Below the pieces are notes generated by a model, which saw nothing but the letters and a program-made list of their open reading frames with translations, made no database searches and was not told the DNA's origin. From Arthrobacter celericrescens (GTDB lineage Bacteria; Actinomycetota; Actinomycetes; Actinomycetales; Micrococcaceae), in assembly GCF_003614925.1 (NCBI RefSeq), contig NZ_QYLP01000019.1, positions 28,846 to 88,726 of the forward strand: a stretch of 59,881 bases of DNA, written 5' to 3'. Below, piece after piece: positions 28,472 to 36,861 of this stretch; within the stretch, counting starts at the first letter, position 1; every line of letters begins with the position of its first letter. A program made the position numbers and the translations under genes.

Positions 28472-28507
28472 CGAGGCCCGAATTCACGGAATTGAATTCG
28501 GGCCTCG
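28472..28507 (-). terminator. Terminator of tRNA-Leu
   Basis: A perfect 14-bp stem (CGAGGCCCGAATTC and its complement) around an 8-base loop, seven bases beyond the tRNA 3' end. On the minus strand TTCGTTTAATG follows, so it should stop tRNA transcription. Confidence 0.88.
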
Positions 28508-28513
28508 CATTTG

Positions 28514-28596
28514 TGCGCGGAGGGGGACTTGAACCCCCACCCCCTTTCGAGGACTAGCACCTCAAGCTAGCGCGTCTGCCATTCCGCCACCCGCGC
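28514..28596 (-). tRNA. tRNA-Leu (anticodon GAG)
   Basis: The minus strand folds as a class II tRNA of about 83 bases. The acceptor stem GCGCGGG pairs with TCCGCGC (one G-T pair) and the discriminator is A, as for leucine. The anticodon stem CTAGC/GCTAG holds the loop TTGAGGT, giving anticodon GAG, which reads CUC/CUU. The T-arm (GGGGGTTCAAGTCCCCC) is perfect, and a long variable arm is present (GTCCTCGAAAGGGGGT). CCA is not encoded. Confidence 0.95.
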
Positions 28597-28801
28597 AGGT
28601 GGTGTTCGGAGCATCTTCCACGCCTTCCGGCGCTTTGCTTTCCTCCGAAGCAGCGAGAAAAACTCTAACACGGTTCGCGGGGATTTAAAAATCGGGAGAC
28701 GGGTGCGCGGGATCCGGAAAATCCGGTGGGCGTGAGTACCCGGGTGGCAGCCGTGTCCGACGTCGGAGCGGCCGCAGCCGGGCTAAGCTGTGGGCCCGCC
28801 G

Positions 28802-29749
28802 CTAGTCCAGGGTTGCCACGGACCCGCGGAAGTGGCGGCGGCCGCTGCGCGGGTTCCAGCCGGTGAAGTCAGAACGATCCCAGTGTCCGCCGGCACTGCG
28901 GGACGTGCTGATTTCCAAGGAAACGCGGGCAGGGAGGAAAACCGGAGCTTCGAACATGACCTCCCACGTGAAGGCCTCGCTCCGGGCGGGCCCCACCTCG
29001 GCCAGCGCCCTCGACGCGAGGTACATGCCGTGGGCGATCGAACGTTTCAGGCCCAGGGCCTTGGCTGACAGCACGCTCAGGTGGATCGGATTGAAGTCTC
29101 CCGAAACGCCGGCATAGTTCCGCCCGGTGTCCACCCCAAGTGCCCACAGGGCGGTCGGGACGGGCGGGCTGAACGGCGTTTCCGGCCCGCCGCCCTGCAC
29201 ACCGTCCGTGTCCACGCCCGGCTTGTCCACCCCCGGAAGGAAGAAGCCCTTCGCAAGATAGGAGGACACTCCTTTCCAGCGGAGCACGCCATCGTTATCC
29301 CGGACTTCGGCAACGAGGTCAACAAGGGACCCGGCCCGGTGCCCGCGGAGGTTTTCGACCCATGCCACGATCTCCAGCGACTCGGAGAAATGCACGGCGC
29401 GGTACTGGTCCGCCCGGTTCCGCAGGTGGATCATGCCCAGGAGTGGGAGCGGGAAATCGTCGCGGTTAAGCACGCTCATTGCCACAGGGAAAGCCAGTGC
29501 ATGGATGAATCCGGACGGAAGGAAGTCGCCGGCGGTCTCGCCGAGCAGGTGCTGGAAGGCGGTCAGCTTTTCGACGTCGGCCTTGACACCCCGGAGCCCG
29601 TGCCGGGCGTCGGGAAGGCCGGTGGCGGGCCGGGCGCCGGAGATCCGCCGGCGTGCCGCCGTCGCCGCGGCATTGAGATACAGCATGGAGAGTGAGGGCG
29701 CTTCCGGCAGGAACACGGTCTGCCGGCTCCCGTCCGTGTCGGTGCTCAT
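28802..29749 (-). CDS. MaoC-like (R)-enoyl-CoA hydratase, HtdX-like
   Basis: A 315-residue double hot-dog dehydratase. The N-terminal hot-dog domain carries substrate-loop residues (SGFIHALAFPVAMSVL), and the C-terminal MaoC domain has the catalytic Asp/His signature in GVSGDFNPIHLS and the following AHGMYLASRAL. It adds water to trans-2-enoyl-CoA or -ACP. The start overlaps the FabG4 stop by four bases. The order MaoC-FabG4-FadA matches the mycobacterial htdX-fabG4-fadA2 genes (Rv0241c-Rv0243), which supports a shared fatty-acyl pathway. Confidence 0.87.
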   Translation of the reverse strand: MSTDTDGSRQTVFLPEAPSLSMLYLNAAATAARRRISGARPATGLPDARHGLRGVKADVEKLTAFQHLLGETAGDFLPSGFIHALAFPVAMSVLNRDDFPLPLLGMIHLRNRADQYRAVHFSESLEIVAWVENLRGHRAGSLVDLVAEVRDNDGVLRWKGVSSYLAKGFFLPGVDKPGVDTDGVQGGGPETPFSPPVPTALWALGVDTGRNYAGVSGDFNPIHLSVLSAKALGLKRSIAHGMYLASRALAEVGPARSEAFTWEVMFEAPVFLPARVSLEISTSRSAGGHWDRSDFTGWNPRSGRRHFRGSVATLD

Positions 29750-31101
29750 GCGCCCACCAGGTTCTGTCCACAGACCCGCAGCACCTCTCCGGAGATTCCC
29801 CCGGCGGCATCAGACGCGAGGAATGCAATGGCCTCGGCTACGTCGCCCGGGATTCCGCCCTGCTGCAGGGAATTCAAGCGCCGTGCCACTTCCCTGGTCA
29901 GCAAGGGAATCCGGGCGGTCATCTCGGTTTCGATGAAACCCGGAGCGACGGCGTTGATCGTACCGCCCCGGGCAGCCAGCAGCGGCGCACTGGCACGGAC
30001 CATCCCGATCACGCCCCCCTTGGACGCGGCGTAGTTGCTTTGGCCGCGGTTGCCGGCGATGCCGCTGGTGGAGGCGACCGACACGATGTGAGGTGCCACG
30101 GGAAGGGCGGGCGAGCCAAGGACGGCATCGTTGATGCGCAACTGGGAGGCGATATTGACGGCGATCACCGAGCGCCAGCGGCCGTCGTCCATGTTCGCCA
30201 GCAACTTGTCGCGGGTGATCCCTGCATTGTGGACCAGGATGTCCAGGCTTCCGTGCCGTTCCAGGGCATGGTGGATGATCCGCTCCCCGGCCTCGGGGAC
30301 GGTGATATCCAACTGCAGGGCGGTTCCCTTGACCTCGTTGGCGACCTCCGCCAGGTGGTCCCCGGCCGCGGGAACATCGACGGCCACAATCGTGGCGCCG
30401 TCGCGATGGAGTGTCCGTGCAATAGCGGCTCCGATCCCCCTGGCGGCTCCGGTGACGACTGCGACCTTTCCGGCGAGCGGCTTGTCCGGATCGCCCGGCT
30501 GGCTGCCGGAGGCAGTGGAGACGGTGAGGAACTGGCCGTCGACGAACGCGGAACGGCCGGAGAGGAAGAAGCGCAGGGCTCCGAGGGTCCCCGGGCTCCG
30601 TGGCCCGGCGTCGCGGCCCAGCAGTATGCCGTTCGCCGTGGCCCCGTCGCGGAGTTCCTTGGCCACCGAGCGTACGATTCCGTCGATGCCCTGGCGGGCG
30701 GCCGCTTCTGCCGGGTCCGCCGCGGACTCCCACGTGCGTGACACGCTGACCACCCGGCCGCCCGGGGCGAGATCACGCAGCGAGCGGGCGGCGGTCAGCA
30801 TCGGGATCTCAAGGTCCTCCGGCCGCCGGACGTCGTCCAGGAGCAGGATGATGGCCCCGAGCCTTTCCTTGGGCAGAGCGTTGCGCCGCACGTCCAGGCC
30901 CCAAGAGAGGAGTTCGGCGGCGAGGGCTTCCGCTTCCTTTCCTTGGCTGTCATCCTGCCTGCCGATGACGAGGACCGGTCCGGGCGCGAGCGGGCTGCCC
31001 GGCGTGTACCTGCGCAACTCGACGGGCCTGGGCAGGCCGAGCTTCCCGGCGAGGTCGCGGCCGATTCCGCGGCTGACGAATTGGGTGTACTTGTCGCTCA
31101 T
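29746..31101 (-). CDS. fabG4: 3-oxoacyl-CoA/ACP reductase, high-molecular-weight FabG4 type
   Basis: A 451-residue SDR with an extra N-terminal flavodoxin-like domain (about residues 1-200, LVIGRQDDSQGKEAEALAAELL) before the catalytic Rossmann domain, the hallmark of the HMwFabG/FabG4 group. The catalytic part has TGAARGIGAAIA, VHNAGITRDK, VASTSGIAGNRGQSNYAASKGG (Ser, Tyr, Lys) and a C-terminal VNAVAPGFIETEM. FabG4 enzymes reversibly reduce 3-oxoacyl-CoA with NADH. Start and stop each overlap a neighbour by four bases (ATGA), so translation of the three genes is probably coupled. Confidence 0.9.
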   Translation of the reverse strand: MSDKYTQFVSRGIGRDLAGKLGLPRPVELRRYTPGSPLAPGPVLVIGRQDDSQGKEAEALAAELLSWGLDVRRNALPKERLGAIILLLDDVRRPEDLEIPMLTAARSLRDLAPGGRVVSVSRTWESAADPAEAAARQGIDGIVRSVAKELRDGATANGILLGRDAGPRSPGTLGALRFFLSGRSAFVDGQFLTVSTASGSQPGDPDKPLAGKVAVVTGAARGIGAAIARTLHRDGATIVAVDVPAAGDHLAEVANEVKGTALQLDITVPEAGERIIHHALERHGSLDILVHNAGITRDKLLANMDDGRWRSVIAVNIASQLRINDAVLGSPALPVAPHIVSVASTSGIAGNRGQSNYAASKGGVIGMVRASAPLLAARGGTINAVAPGFIETEMTARIPLLTREVARRLNSLQQGGIPGDVAEAIAFLASDAAGGISGEVLRVCGQNLVGA

Positions 31102-32483
31102 GCCTGCACCCCTTCCGCGGCCGGGTATGCCTCAAGGACGGCCACGACGCCTTGTCCGCCTGCCGCGCAAATGGAGATCAGGCCGCGGGCCGGGCGCCCG
31201 TCCACCCTTCGACGGTCGTGGAGCATTTTCGCCAAGGAGGCAACGATGCGCCCGCCGGTCGCGGCGAAAGGGTGGCCTGCTGCCAGCGAGGAGCCGTTGA
31301 CGTTGAGCCTGCTGCGGTCGATGGAGCCGAAGGCGCCCGGAAGGCCGAGGCGGCTGCGTCCGAAGTCTTCGTCTTCCCACGCGGCCAGCGTGCTGAGGAC
31401 GGTGCCTGCGAAGGCTTCGTGGATTTCGAAGAAGTCGAAGTCCGCGAGCGTCAGTCCGTTGCGGGCCAGGAGCCGCGGCACCGCGAATGCCGGGGCCATC
31501 AGCAGGCCGTCCTTGCCATGGACGAAGTCGACGGCGGCGGCCTCCCCGTCCACGATGGTGGCCAGCTTCGGCAGCCCCCGTTCGTCCGCCCATTCTTCGC
31601 TTCCCAGAAGCACGGTGGCGGCGCCGTCCGTGAGCGGCGTGGAGTTGCCGGCCGTCATGGTCGCCTCGGTGCCAAGGGTCTTGCCGAACACGGGTTTCAA
31701 GGTGGCGAGCTTCTCCAGCGACGTGTCGGGGCGCAGGTTCGAATCCCGGGTCAATCCGCGGTATGGGGTGAGGAGGTCGTCGAAGAAGCCGCGGTCGTAT
31801 GCCGCCGCGAGATTGCGGTGGCTGTTGTAGGCGAGTTCGTCCTGGGCTTCGCGGGTGATCTTCCATTGCGCCGTGGTGAGTGCCTGGTGCTCGCCCATGG
31901 ATAGTCCAGTGCGGGGTTCGCCGGTGTCCGGGGCGTCCGGGGCGATATCCTTGGGGCGCAGCCGCGAGAGCACCTTGAGCCGCGCAGGAAGGGTCTTGGC
32001 CCGGTTGAGGTCGAGCAGAACTTCGCGCAGCCCCTCGCTGACGGCGATCGGCGCATCGGAGGCAGAGTCCACGCCACCGGCCACCGCGGAATCGATTTGG
32101 CCCAGCTTGATCTTGTTGGCCAGGCCGAGCACCGTCTCCAAGCCGGTGGCGCAGGCCTGCTGCAGGTCGTAGGCGGGGGTTTCGGCCGACAGGGCTGATC
32201 CGAGGACGGCCTCGCGGGTCAGGTTGAAGTGCCTCGAGTGCTTCAGGACGGCACCCGCGGCAACTTCGCCGAGCCTCTCCTCCTGCAGGCCGAAGCGGGC
32301 GATCAATCCGTCGAGTGCGGCGGTGAGCATGTCCTGGTTGGAAGACCTCGTGTAGGCGCCGCCGCTCCGGGCGAAGGGGATCCTGTTGCCACCGATCACC
32401 ACCGCCTTGCGGACGCCGGCGTGGGGTGCATGCTGCCCTTGCTGCTCGTGGCCTTCTTCCGGTGACAGTGCTGCTTCGGGCAT
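31098..32483 (-). CDS. fadA2: Acetyl-CoA C-acyltransferase (thiolase)
   Basis: A 461-residue degradative thiolase. The nucleophile Cys is in the QACATGLETVLG stretch, the catalytic His in FEIHEAFAGTVLS, and the second Cys in ISICAAGGQG. It cleaves 3-oxoacyl-CoA, or condenses acyl-CoA in reverse. AAGGAG lies seven bases before the ATG. A long leader before the core (residues 1-24) is rich in Gln and His and is unlike the family. It is first in the operon with FabG4 and MaoC, read away from the TetR gene, and its promoter overlaps the inverted repeat at 32514-32544. Confidence 0.88.
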   Translation of the reverse strand: MPEAALSPEEGHEQQGQHAPHAGVRKAVVIGGNRIPFARSGGAYTRSSNQDMLTAALDGLIARFGLQEERLGEVAAGAVLKHSRHFNLTREAVLGSALSAETPAYDLQQACATGLETVLGLANKIKLGQIDSAVAGGVDSASDAPIAVSEGLREVLLDLNRAKTLPARLKVLSRLRPKDIAPDAPDTGEPRTGLSMGEHQALTTAQWKITREAQDELAYNSHRNLAAAYDRGFFDDLLTPYRGLTRDSNLRPDTSLEKLATLKPVFGKTLGTEATMTAGNSTPLTDGAATVLLGSEEWADERGLPKLATIVDGEAAAVDFVHGKDGLLMAPAFAVPRLLARNGLTLADFDFFEIHEAFAGTVLSTLAAWEDEDFGRSRLGLPGAFGSIDRSRLNVNGSSLAAGHPFAATGGRIVASLAKMLHDRRRVDGRPARGLISICAAGGQGVVAVLEAYPAAEGVQA

Positions 32484-32513
32484 CAAATTGCTCCTTCGCT
32501 GGTTTCGATTACT

Positions 32514-32544
32514 GATACCCAGCGTACCTGATACGCTGGGTATC
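32514..32544. promoter_or_regulatory. Perfect 13-bp inverted repeat, predicted TetR operator
   Basis: GATACCCAGCGTA and its exact complement flank a 5-base spacer. Each half-site contains TACGCT reading outward: the right one ends seven bases before the regulator's GTG, and the left one places a start site about 30 bases before the thiolase ATG. One bound dimer could therefore block both -10 boxes. This fits TetR autoregulation with control of a divergent operon. Confidence 0.85.
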
Positions 32545-33291
32545 GTGAACAGCGTCACAGCATCCAAGCAACCGGCATCAAGGCAAGCAGCCACAGGGTC
32601 CGCCGCCTCCCATCCGATGGGGCCGGTGGACTACGTACAGCCCGCCGTCGACGGCCGTGCTGCGCGCTGGCAGCGCCACCGGGAAGAGCGCCGCCGGGAA
32701 CTGATCAAGGCCGCCCGCAAGGCCGTACATACCTTGGGCCGCGACGCCTCGATGGAGGACATCGCTGCCGCGGCCGGCACCTCGAAGCCGGTGTTCTACC
32801 GCTACTTCGGCGACAAGGCGGGGCTCCAGCAGGCCATGGGAGAGGTAGTCCTCGCCCAGATGCAGCGGAAGATGAAGGAAGCCGTGGCCACTGCCACAAC
32901 TGCGCGCGAAGGCCTGTTCGCCATGGTGTCGGCCTACCTGCAGATGGCGGAGTCGAGCCCGAGCGTCTACGCCTTCGTCACCCGCTTGCCGCACGGCGAC
33001 GCCGGCCAGCAGGATGCCATCGCGGCCTCCGGCGCCCTGGGTCACTTCTTCGAGTCGATCAGCGCCATGATGGCCGCGCCGATGCGCGAACACCTCGGCC
33101 CCGACGCCGAGACCCTGATCGGCTACTGGCCGACGGCGGCGATCGGCATGGTGCGCAACGCCGGCGAGCTGTGGCTCAGTTCGCCGGACTCCCCTGCCAA
33201 GCCCGACCAACAGGCGATGGCCGGGTACATCACCGACTGGCTGTGTGTCGGGATCGCGCCCGGGAGCAGGGCCGCACAGAAGCCGCAATGA
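32545..33291 (+). CDS. TetR-family transcriptional regulator
   Basis: A 248-residue repressor-like protein. The N-terminal helix-turn-helix is clear (RRELIKAARKAVHTLGRDASMEDIAAAAGTSKPVFYRYFGDKAGL, residues about 50-95 in total), preceded by an unusually long Ser/Ala/Gln-rich lead. The C-terminal ligand domain is all-helical (EGLFAMVSAYLQMAESSPSVYAF). I use the GTG directly after the inverted repeat, which has no ribosome site and is seven bases from TACGCT; an ATG 24 codons later is a possible alternative. It probably senses an acyl-CoA and controls the divergent thiolase operon and the downstream oxidase. Confidence 0.85.
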   Translation: MNSVTASKQPASRQAATGSAASHPMGPVDYVQPAVDGRAARWQRHREERRRELIKAARKAVHTLGRDASMEDIAAAAGTSKPVFYRYFGDKAGLQQAMGEVVLAQMQRKMKEAVATATTAREGLFAMVSAYLQMAESSPSVYAFVTRLPHGDAGQQDAIAASGALGHFFESISAMMAAPMREHLGPDAETLIGYWPTAAIGMVRNAGELWLSSPDSPAKPDQQAMAGYITDWLCVGIAPGSRAAQKPQ

Positions 33292-33337
33292 TTTACAGCC
33301 CGCAATGACCACCGTATGGAAACCGCGAAGGAATCAC

Positions 33338-35416
33338 ATGACTGAAGTAGTGGACCGCACCGTGTCCGGCACCAACCCCGCCGGATCCGGAAGCGCCGGC
33401 ACCCCGGCCGTCGACGTCGCCGCCTTGGGTGCATTGTTGCTTGGCCGCTGGGCGGACGTCCGGCGGACCGCCCGGGAGCTGGCCGGTCGCCCCGAGGTGC
33501 ACAAGATCGAGGGTTTGACCCACACGGAGCACCGGAAGCGCGTGTTTGCGCAACTGGGTTACCTCGTGGAGAACAACGCGGTGCACCGGGCTTTTCCGGT
33601 CCGTCTGGGAGGCTCGGACGATCACGGCGGAAACATCGCCGGCTTCGAGGAACTCGTCACGGCCGATCCCTCGCTGCAGATCAAGGCCGGGGTCCAATGG
33701 GGCCTGTTCGGATCGGCCGTGCTTCACCTTGGCACCGCCGAGCACCATGACAAGTGGCTGCCGGGCATCATGAGCCTGGAGATCCCGGGCTGCTTCGCCA
33801 TGACAGAGACCGGCCACGGCTCGGACGTTGCGAGCATTGCCACCACCGCCACTTACGACGAGGCCACGCAGGAATTCGTCATCCACACCCCGTTCCGGGC
33901 AGCCTGGAAGGACTACATCGGCAACGCGGCCAACGACGGTCTCGCCGCCGTCGTCTTCGCCCAACTGGTGACCCGCAACGTCAACCACGGCGTCCACGCC
34001 TTCTACGTTCCCCTGCGCGATCCGGAGAGCAAGGAATTCCTCCCCGGAATCGGCGGCGAGGATGACGGCGTCAAGGGCGGGCTGAACGGCATCGACAACG
34101 GCCGCCTGCATTTCAGCAACGTCCGGATCCCGCGGACAAATCTGCTCAACCGCTACGGCAGCGTCTCCCCCGACGGCGAGTACAGCTCGCCCATTGCCAG
34201 CCCCGGCCGCCGCTTCTTCACCATGCTTGGCACACTCGTCCAGGGCCGCGTTTCACTGGACGGTGCAGCCGTAGCCGCGAGCAAGGTGGCCCTCAAAGCC
34301 GCCATCCAGTACGCCAGCGAACGGCGCCAGTTCAACTCCTCCTCGCCCGTGGAAGAAGAGGTGCTGCTTGACTACCAGCGCCACCAGCGGCGCCTGTTCA
34401 CCCGGCTCGCCACTACGTACGCTGCCGGATTTGCCCATGAGCAGTTGCTTGCGAAATTCGAGGACGTCTTTTCCGGGAAGCGGGACACCGACGCCGACCG
34501 GCAGGACCTCGAGACCCTCGCCGCCGCACTCAAGCCCTTGAGCACCTGGCACGCGCTGGACACGCTCCAGGAGTGCCGCGAGGCCTGCGGCGGTGCCGGC
34601 TTCCTGATCGAAAACCGTTTCGCGTCGCTGCGTGCCGACCTCGACGTCTATGCCACGTTCGAGGGCGACAACACGATCCTCCTGCAACTGGTGGCCAAGC
34701 GGCTACTGGCGGATTACGCCAAGGAATTCCGGTCCGTGGACTTCGGCGTGCTGGCCCGTTTTGTCGCATCGCAGGCAGCCGACGTCGCCCTGCACCGGAC
34801 GGGCTTGCGCCAGGTGGCCCAGTTCGTGGCCGATACCGGCTCCGTGCAAAAGGCCGCCCTGGCGCTGCGGGACGAAGAGGGCCAGCGGACCCTGCTCACG
34901 GACCGGGTACAGTCAATGGTCGCCGAGGTCGGTTCGGCCCTGAAAGGCGCCAACAAGCTGCCCCAGCACCAGGCCGCCGCCCTGTTCAACCAGCACCAGG
35001 ACGACCTCATCGACGCCGCCCGCGCCCACGCCGAGCTCCTTCAGTGGGAGGCCTTCACCGAGGCGCTTGCCGGCGTCGAAGATCCGGGCACCCTGAAGGT
35101 ACTCACCTGGCTGCGGGACCTGTTCGGCTTGTCGCTGATCGAAAAGCACCTGTCCTGGTACCTCATGAACGGCCGGCTCTCGATGCAGCGCGGCCGCACG
35201 GTCGGCGCCTACATCAACCGCCTGCTGGTCAAGATCCGTCCGCACGCCCTGGACCTGGTGGATGCCTTCGGCTACGGCCCCGAGCACCTGCGTGCGGCCA
35301 TCGCCTCCGGCGCCGAGCAGCAGCGGCAGGACGAGGCCCGCGACTACGTCCAGGCACAGCGGGCCAGCGGCTCAACACCTATGGAGGAAAAGCACCTCCC
35401 GGCGTTGAAGAGCTGA
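33338..35416 (+). CDS. Acyl-CoA oxidase-type acyl-CoA dehydrogenase
   Basis: A 692-residue flavoprotein whose order of motifs follows acyl-CoA oxidases rather than ordinary dehydrogenases: MTETGHGSDV, FVIHTPFRAAWKDYIGNAAN, GGLNGIDNGRLHFSNVRIPR, REACGGAGF and the catalytic-Glu region TFEGDNTILLQ, then a long C-terminal helical domain. Length also fits oxidases (650-700) better than dehydrogenases (380-610). It would carry out the first, desaturating step of beta-oxidation; whether O2 or ETF is the acceptor cannot be told. AAGGAA lies four bases before the ATG. It follows the TetR gene by 46 bases and completes the MaoC/FabG4/thiolase set. Confidence 0.85.
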   Translation: MTEVVDRTVSGTNPAGSGSAGTPAVDVAALGALLLGRWADVRRTARELAGRPEVHKIEGLTHTEHRKRVFAQLGYLVENNAVHRAFPVRLGGSDDHGGNIAGFEELVTADPSLQIKAGVQWGLFGSAVLHLGTAEHHDKWLPGIMSLEIPGCFAMTETGHGSDVASIATTATYDEATQEFVIHTPFRAAWKDYIGNAANDGLAAVVFAQLVTRNVNHGVHAFYVPLRDPESKEFLPGIGGEDDGVKGGLNGIDNGRLHFSNVRIPRTNLLNRYGSVSPDGEYSSPIASPGRRFFTMLGTLVQGRVSLDGAAVAASKVALKAAIQYASERRQFNSSSPVEEEVLLDYQRHQRRLFTRLATTYAAGFAHEQLLAKFEDVFSGKRDTDADRQDLETLAAALKPLSTWHALDTLQECREACGGAGFLIENRFASLRADLDVYATFEGDNTILLQLVAKRLLADYAKEFRSVDFGVLARFVASQAADVALHRTGLRQVAQFVADTGSVQKAALALRDEEGQRTLLTDRVQSMVAEVGSALKGANKLPQHQAAALFNQHQDDLIDAARAHAELLQWEAFTEALAGVEDPGTLKVLTWLRDLFGLSLIEKHLSWYLMNGRLSMQRGRTVGAYINRLLVKIRPHALDLVDAFGYGPEHLRAAIASGAEQQRQDEARDYVQAQRASGSTPMEEKHLPALKS

Positions 35417-35463
35417 GCTGCTACCGCGGCCGAAAGCCACTGACCCCGCCGCAAGCGGGCACA

Positions 35464-35522
35464 ACGACGGCGGCGCCGCACCCTCGCAAGTTGTTTTGCC
35501 GAAGGTGCGGCGCCGCCGTCGT
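35464..35522. terminator. Very long perfect hairpin between convergent genes
   Basis: A 19-bp perfect stem (ACGACGGCGGCGCCGCACC with its complement) around a 21-base loop containing GTTGTTTTG. It lies between the oxidase stop and the glgM stop, so a bidirectional terminator is the simplest reading, though no T-run follows. Confidence 0.7.
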
Positions 35523-35556
35523 GCGTCAACCGGTGCGGGTGGCCCGCCCAGGCGGG

Positions 35557-36759
35557 TCAGGGCTTGTCGAGCACGGAGCGGTACACCTCAAGGGTGGTCT
35601 GGGTGATCGATTCCCAGGAGAAGTGGGCTTCGGCCCGTGCCCGGCCTGCGGCGCCCATGGCCTTCGCCCGCTCCGGGTCGGACACCACTTCGGTGAGGGC
35701 AGCGGCGAAGTCGGCCACGAATTTCTCCGGATCCAGCGGGGTGCCGGTCCCGTCGGTGACCTGGTCCAATTCCACCAGCAGACCGGTTTCGCCGTGGTTC
35801 ACGACCTCGGGGATGCCGCCGGTGGCGCTGGCGACGACTGCCGCACCGCAGGCCATTGCTTCGAGGTTGACGATGCCGAGCGGCTCGTAGATGGACGGGC
35901 AGGCGAACGCCGTGGCGTGGCTGAGCACCTGGATGAGCTCCTTGCGCGGGAGCATGCGCTCGATAAGGATGACGCCTTCGCGCTTGCTCTGCAGATCCTC
36001 GATCAGGGCCGCCGTTTCCGCCGCGAGTTCCGGGGTGTCAGCGGCGCCGAGGCAGAGGACCAGCTGGACGTCGTCCGGCAGCTTGGCGGCCGCGCGGAGC
36101 AGGTAGGGCACACCCTTCTGGCGGGTGTTCCGGCCAACGAACACCACGCTGGGCTTGGCGGGATCGATTCCGAGGGCGCGGATATGCTCCTCGCCGGCGT
36201 CCGGCTGCCACAGCTCTACGTCGATGCCGTTGTGGACCACGCGCACCTTGGCCGGATCGACGTCCGGGTAGCTGCGCAGGATGTCCTGCCGCATGCCCTC
36301 GGAGACGGCGATGATCGCGGCAGCCGCCTCATAGGCGGTCTTCTCCACCCAGGAGGACAACGCGTAGCCGCCGCCGAGCTGCTCTGCCTTCCACGGACGC
36401 AGCGGCTCCAGGCTGTGCGCGCTGAGGACGTGCGGGATCCCGTGCAGCAGCGACGCGAGGTGGCCGGCCATGTTCGCGTACCAGGTGTGTGAATGCACCA
36501 GGTCCGCCCCGGCGACGTCGGGGACGATCCGCAGGTCGACGCCCAGGGTCTGGACGGCGGCGTTGGCCGACGCGAGGTCTTCCGGCGTCGAATATGACGT
36601 CACAGTCGCCCCGTGGAAGTCTGCGTCGCGGGGCGCGCCGAAGGCGCGGACCTGCAGCTCAACATGCTTTGCGAGGACCCGGCTGAGCTCGGCAACATGC
36701 ACTCCGGCGCCGCCGTAGATCTCGGGAGGAAATTCTTTAGTCACAATGTCTACGCGCAT
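35557..36759 (-). CDS. glgM: GT4 alpha-glucan maltosyltransferase/glycogen synthase
   Basis: A 400-residue GT-B glycosyltransferase of family GT4. The N-terminus (MRVDIVTKEFPPEIYGGAGVHVAELSRVL) and the block VHSHTWYANMAGHLAS closely match actinobacterial GlgM (Rv1212c), which uses ADP-glucose to make maltose-1-phosphate, the donor for the GlgE route; annotation as GlgA is common. The C-terminal donor site is in VFVGRNTRQKG and the EPLGIVNLEAMACG acid motif. The ATG is seven bases after TACGTT with no ribosome site. It is divergent from glgC, which makes its ADP-glucose. Confidence 0.9.
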   Translation of the reverse strand: MRVDIVTKEFPPEIYGGAGVHVAELSRVLAKHVELQVRAFGAPRDADFHGATVTSYSTPEDLASANAAVQTLGVDLRIVPDVAGADLVHSHTWYANMAGHLASLLHGIPHVLSAHSLEPLRPWKAEQLGGGYALSSWVEKTAYEAAAAIIAVSEGMRQDILRSYPDVDPAKVRVVHNGIDVELWQPDAGEEHIRALGIDPAKPSVVFVGRNTRQKGVPYLLRAAAKLPDDVQLVLCLGAADTPELAAETAALIEDLQSKREGVILIERMLPRKELIQVLSHATAFACPSIYEPLGIVNLEAMACGAAVVASATGGIPEVVNHGETGLLVELDQVTDGTGTPLDPEKFVADFAAALTEVVSDPERAKAMGAAGRARAEAHFSWESITQTTLEVYRSVLDKP

Positions 36760-36766
36760 GGTGCCT

Positions 36767-36772
36767 AACGTA
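36767..36772 (-). promoter_or_regulatory. Predicted -10 box of glgM (leaderless)
   Basis: TACGTT reads toward glgM with seven bases (AGGCACC) to its ATG and no ribosome site. The 102-base gap to glgC also contains TAGTGT near 36794, reading toward glgC, a candidate -10 for that gene. Confidence 0.5.
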
Positions 36773-36861
36773 GTCGTTCCCGGGTATCTGTTCTAGTGTG
36801 AAGGAGTCCGGCAGCCCGGGCTATTCGGGGGGCTTCAAGACGTACAGGGAGAAATACACCA

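Noticed and set aside
34573..36492. A 639-codon plus-strand frame overlapping the oxidase and glgM
   Set aside because: Crosses from one gene to the antisense of another and contains no domain; the two real genes explain the sequence.
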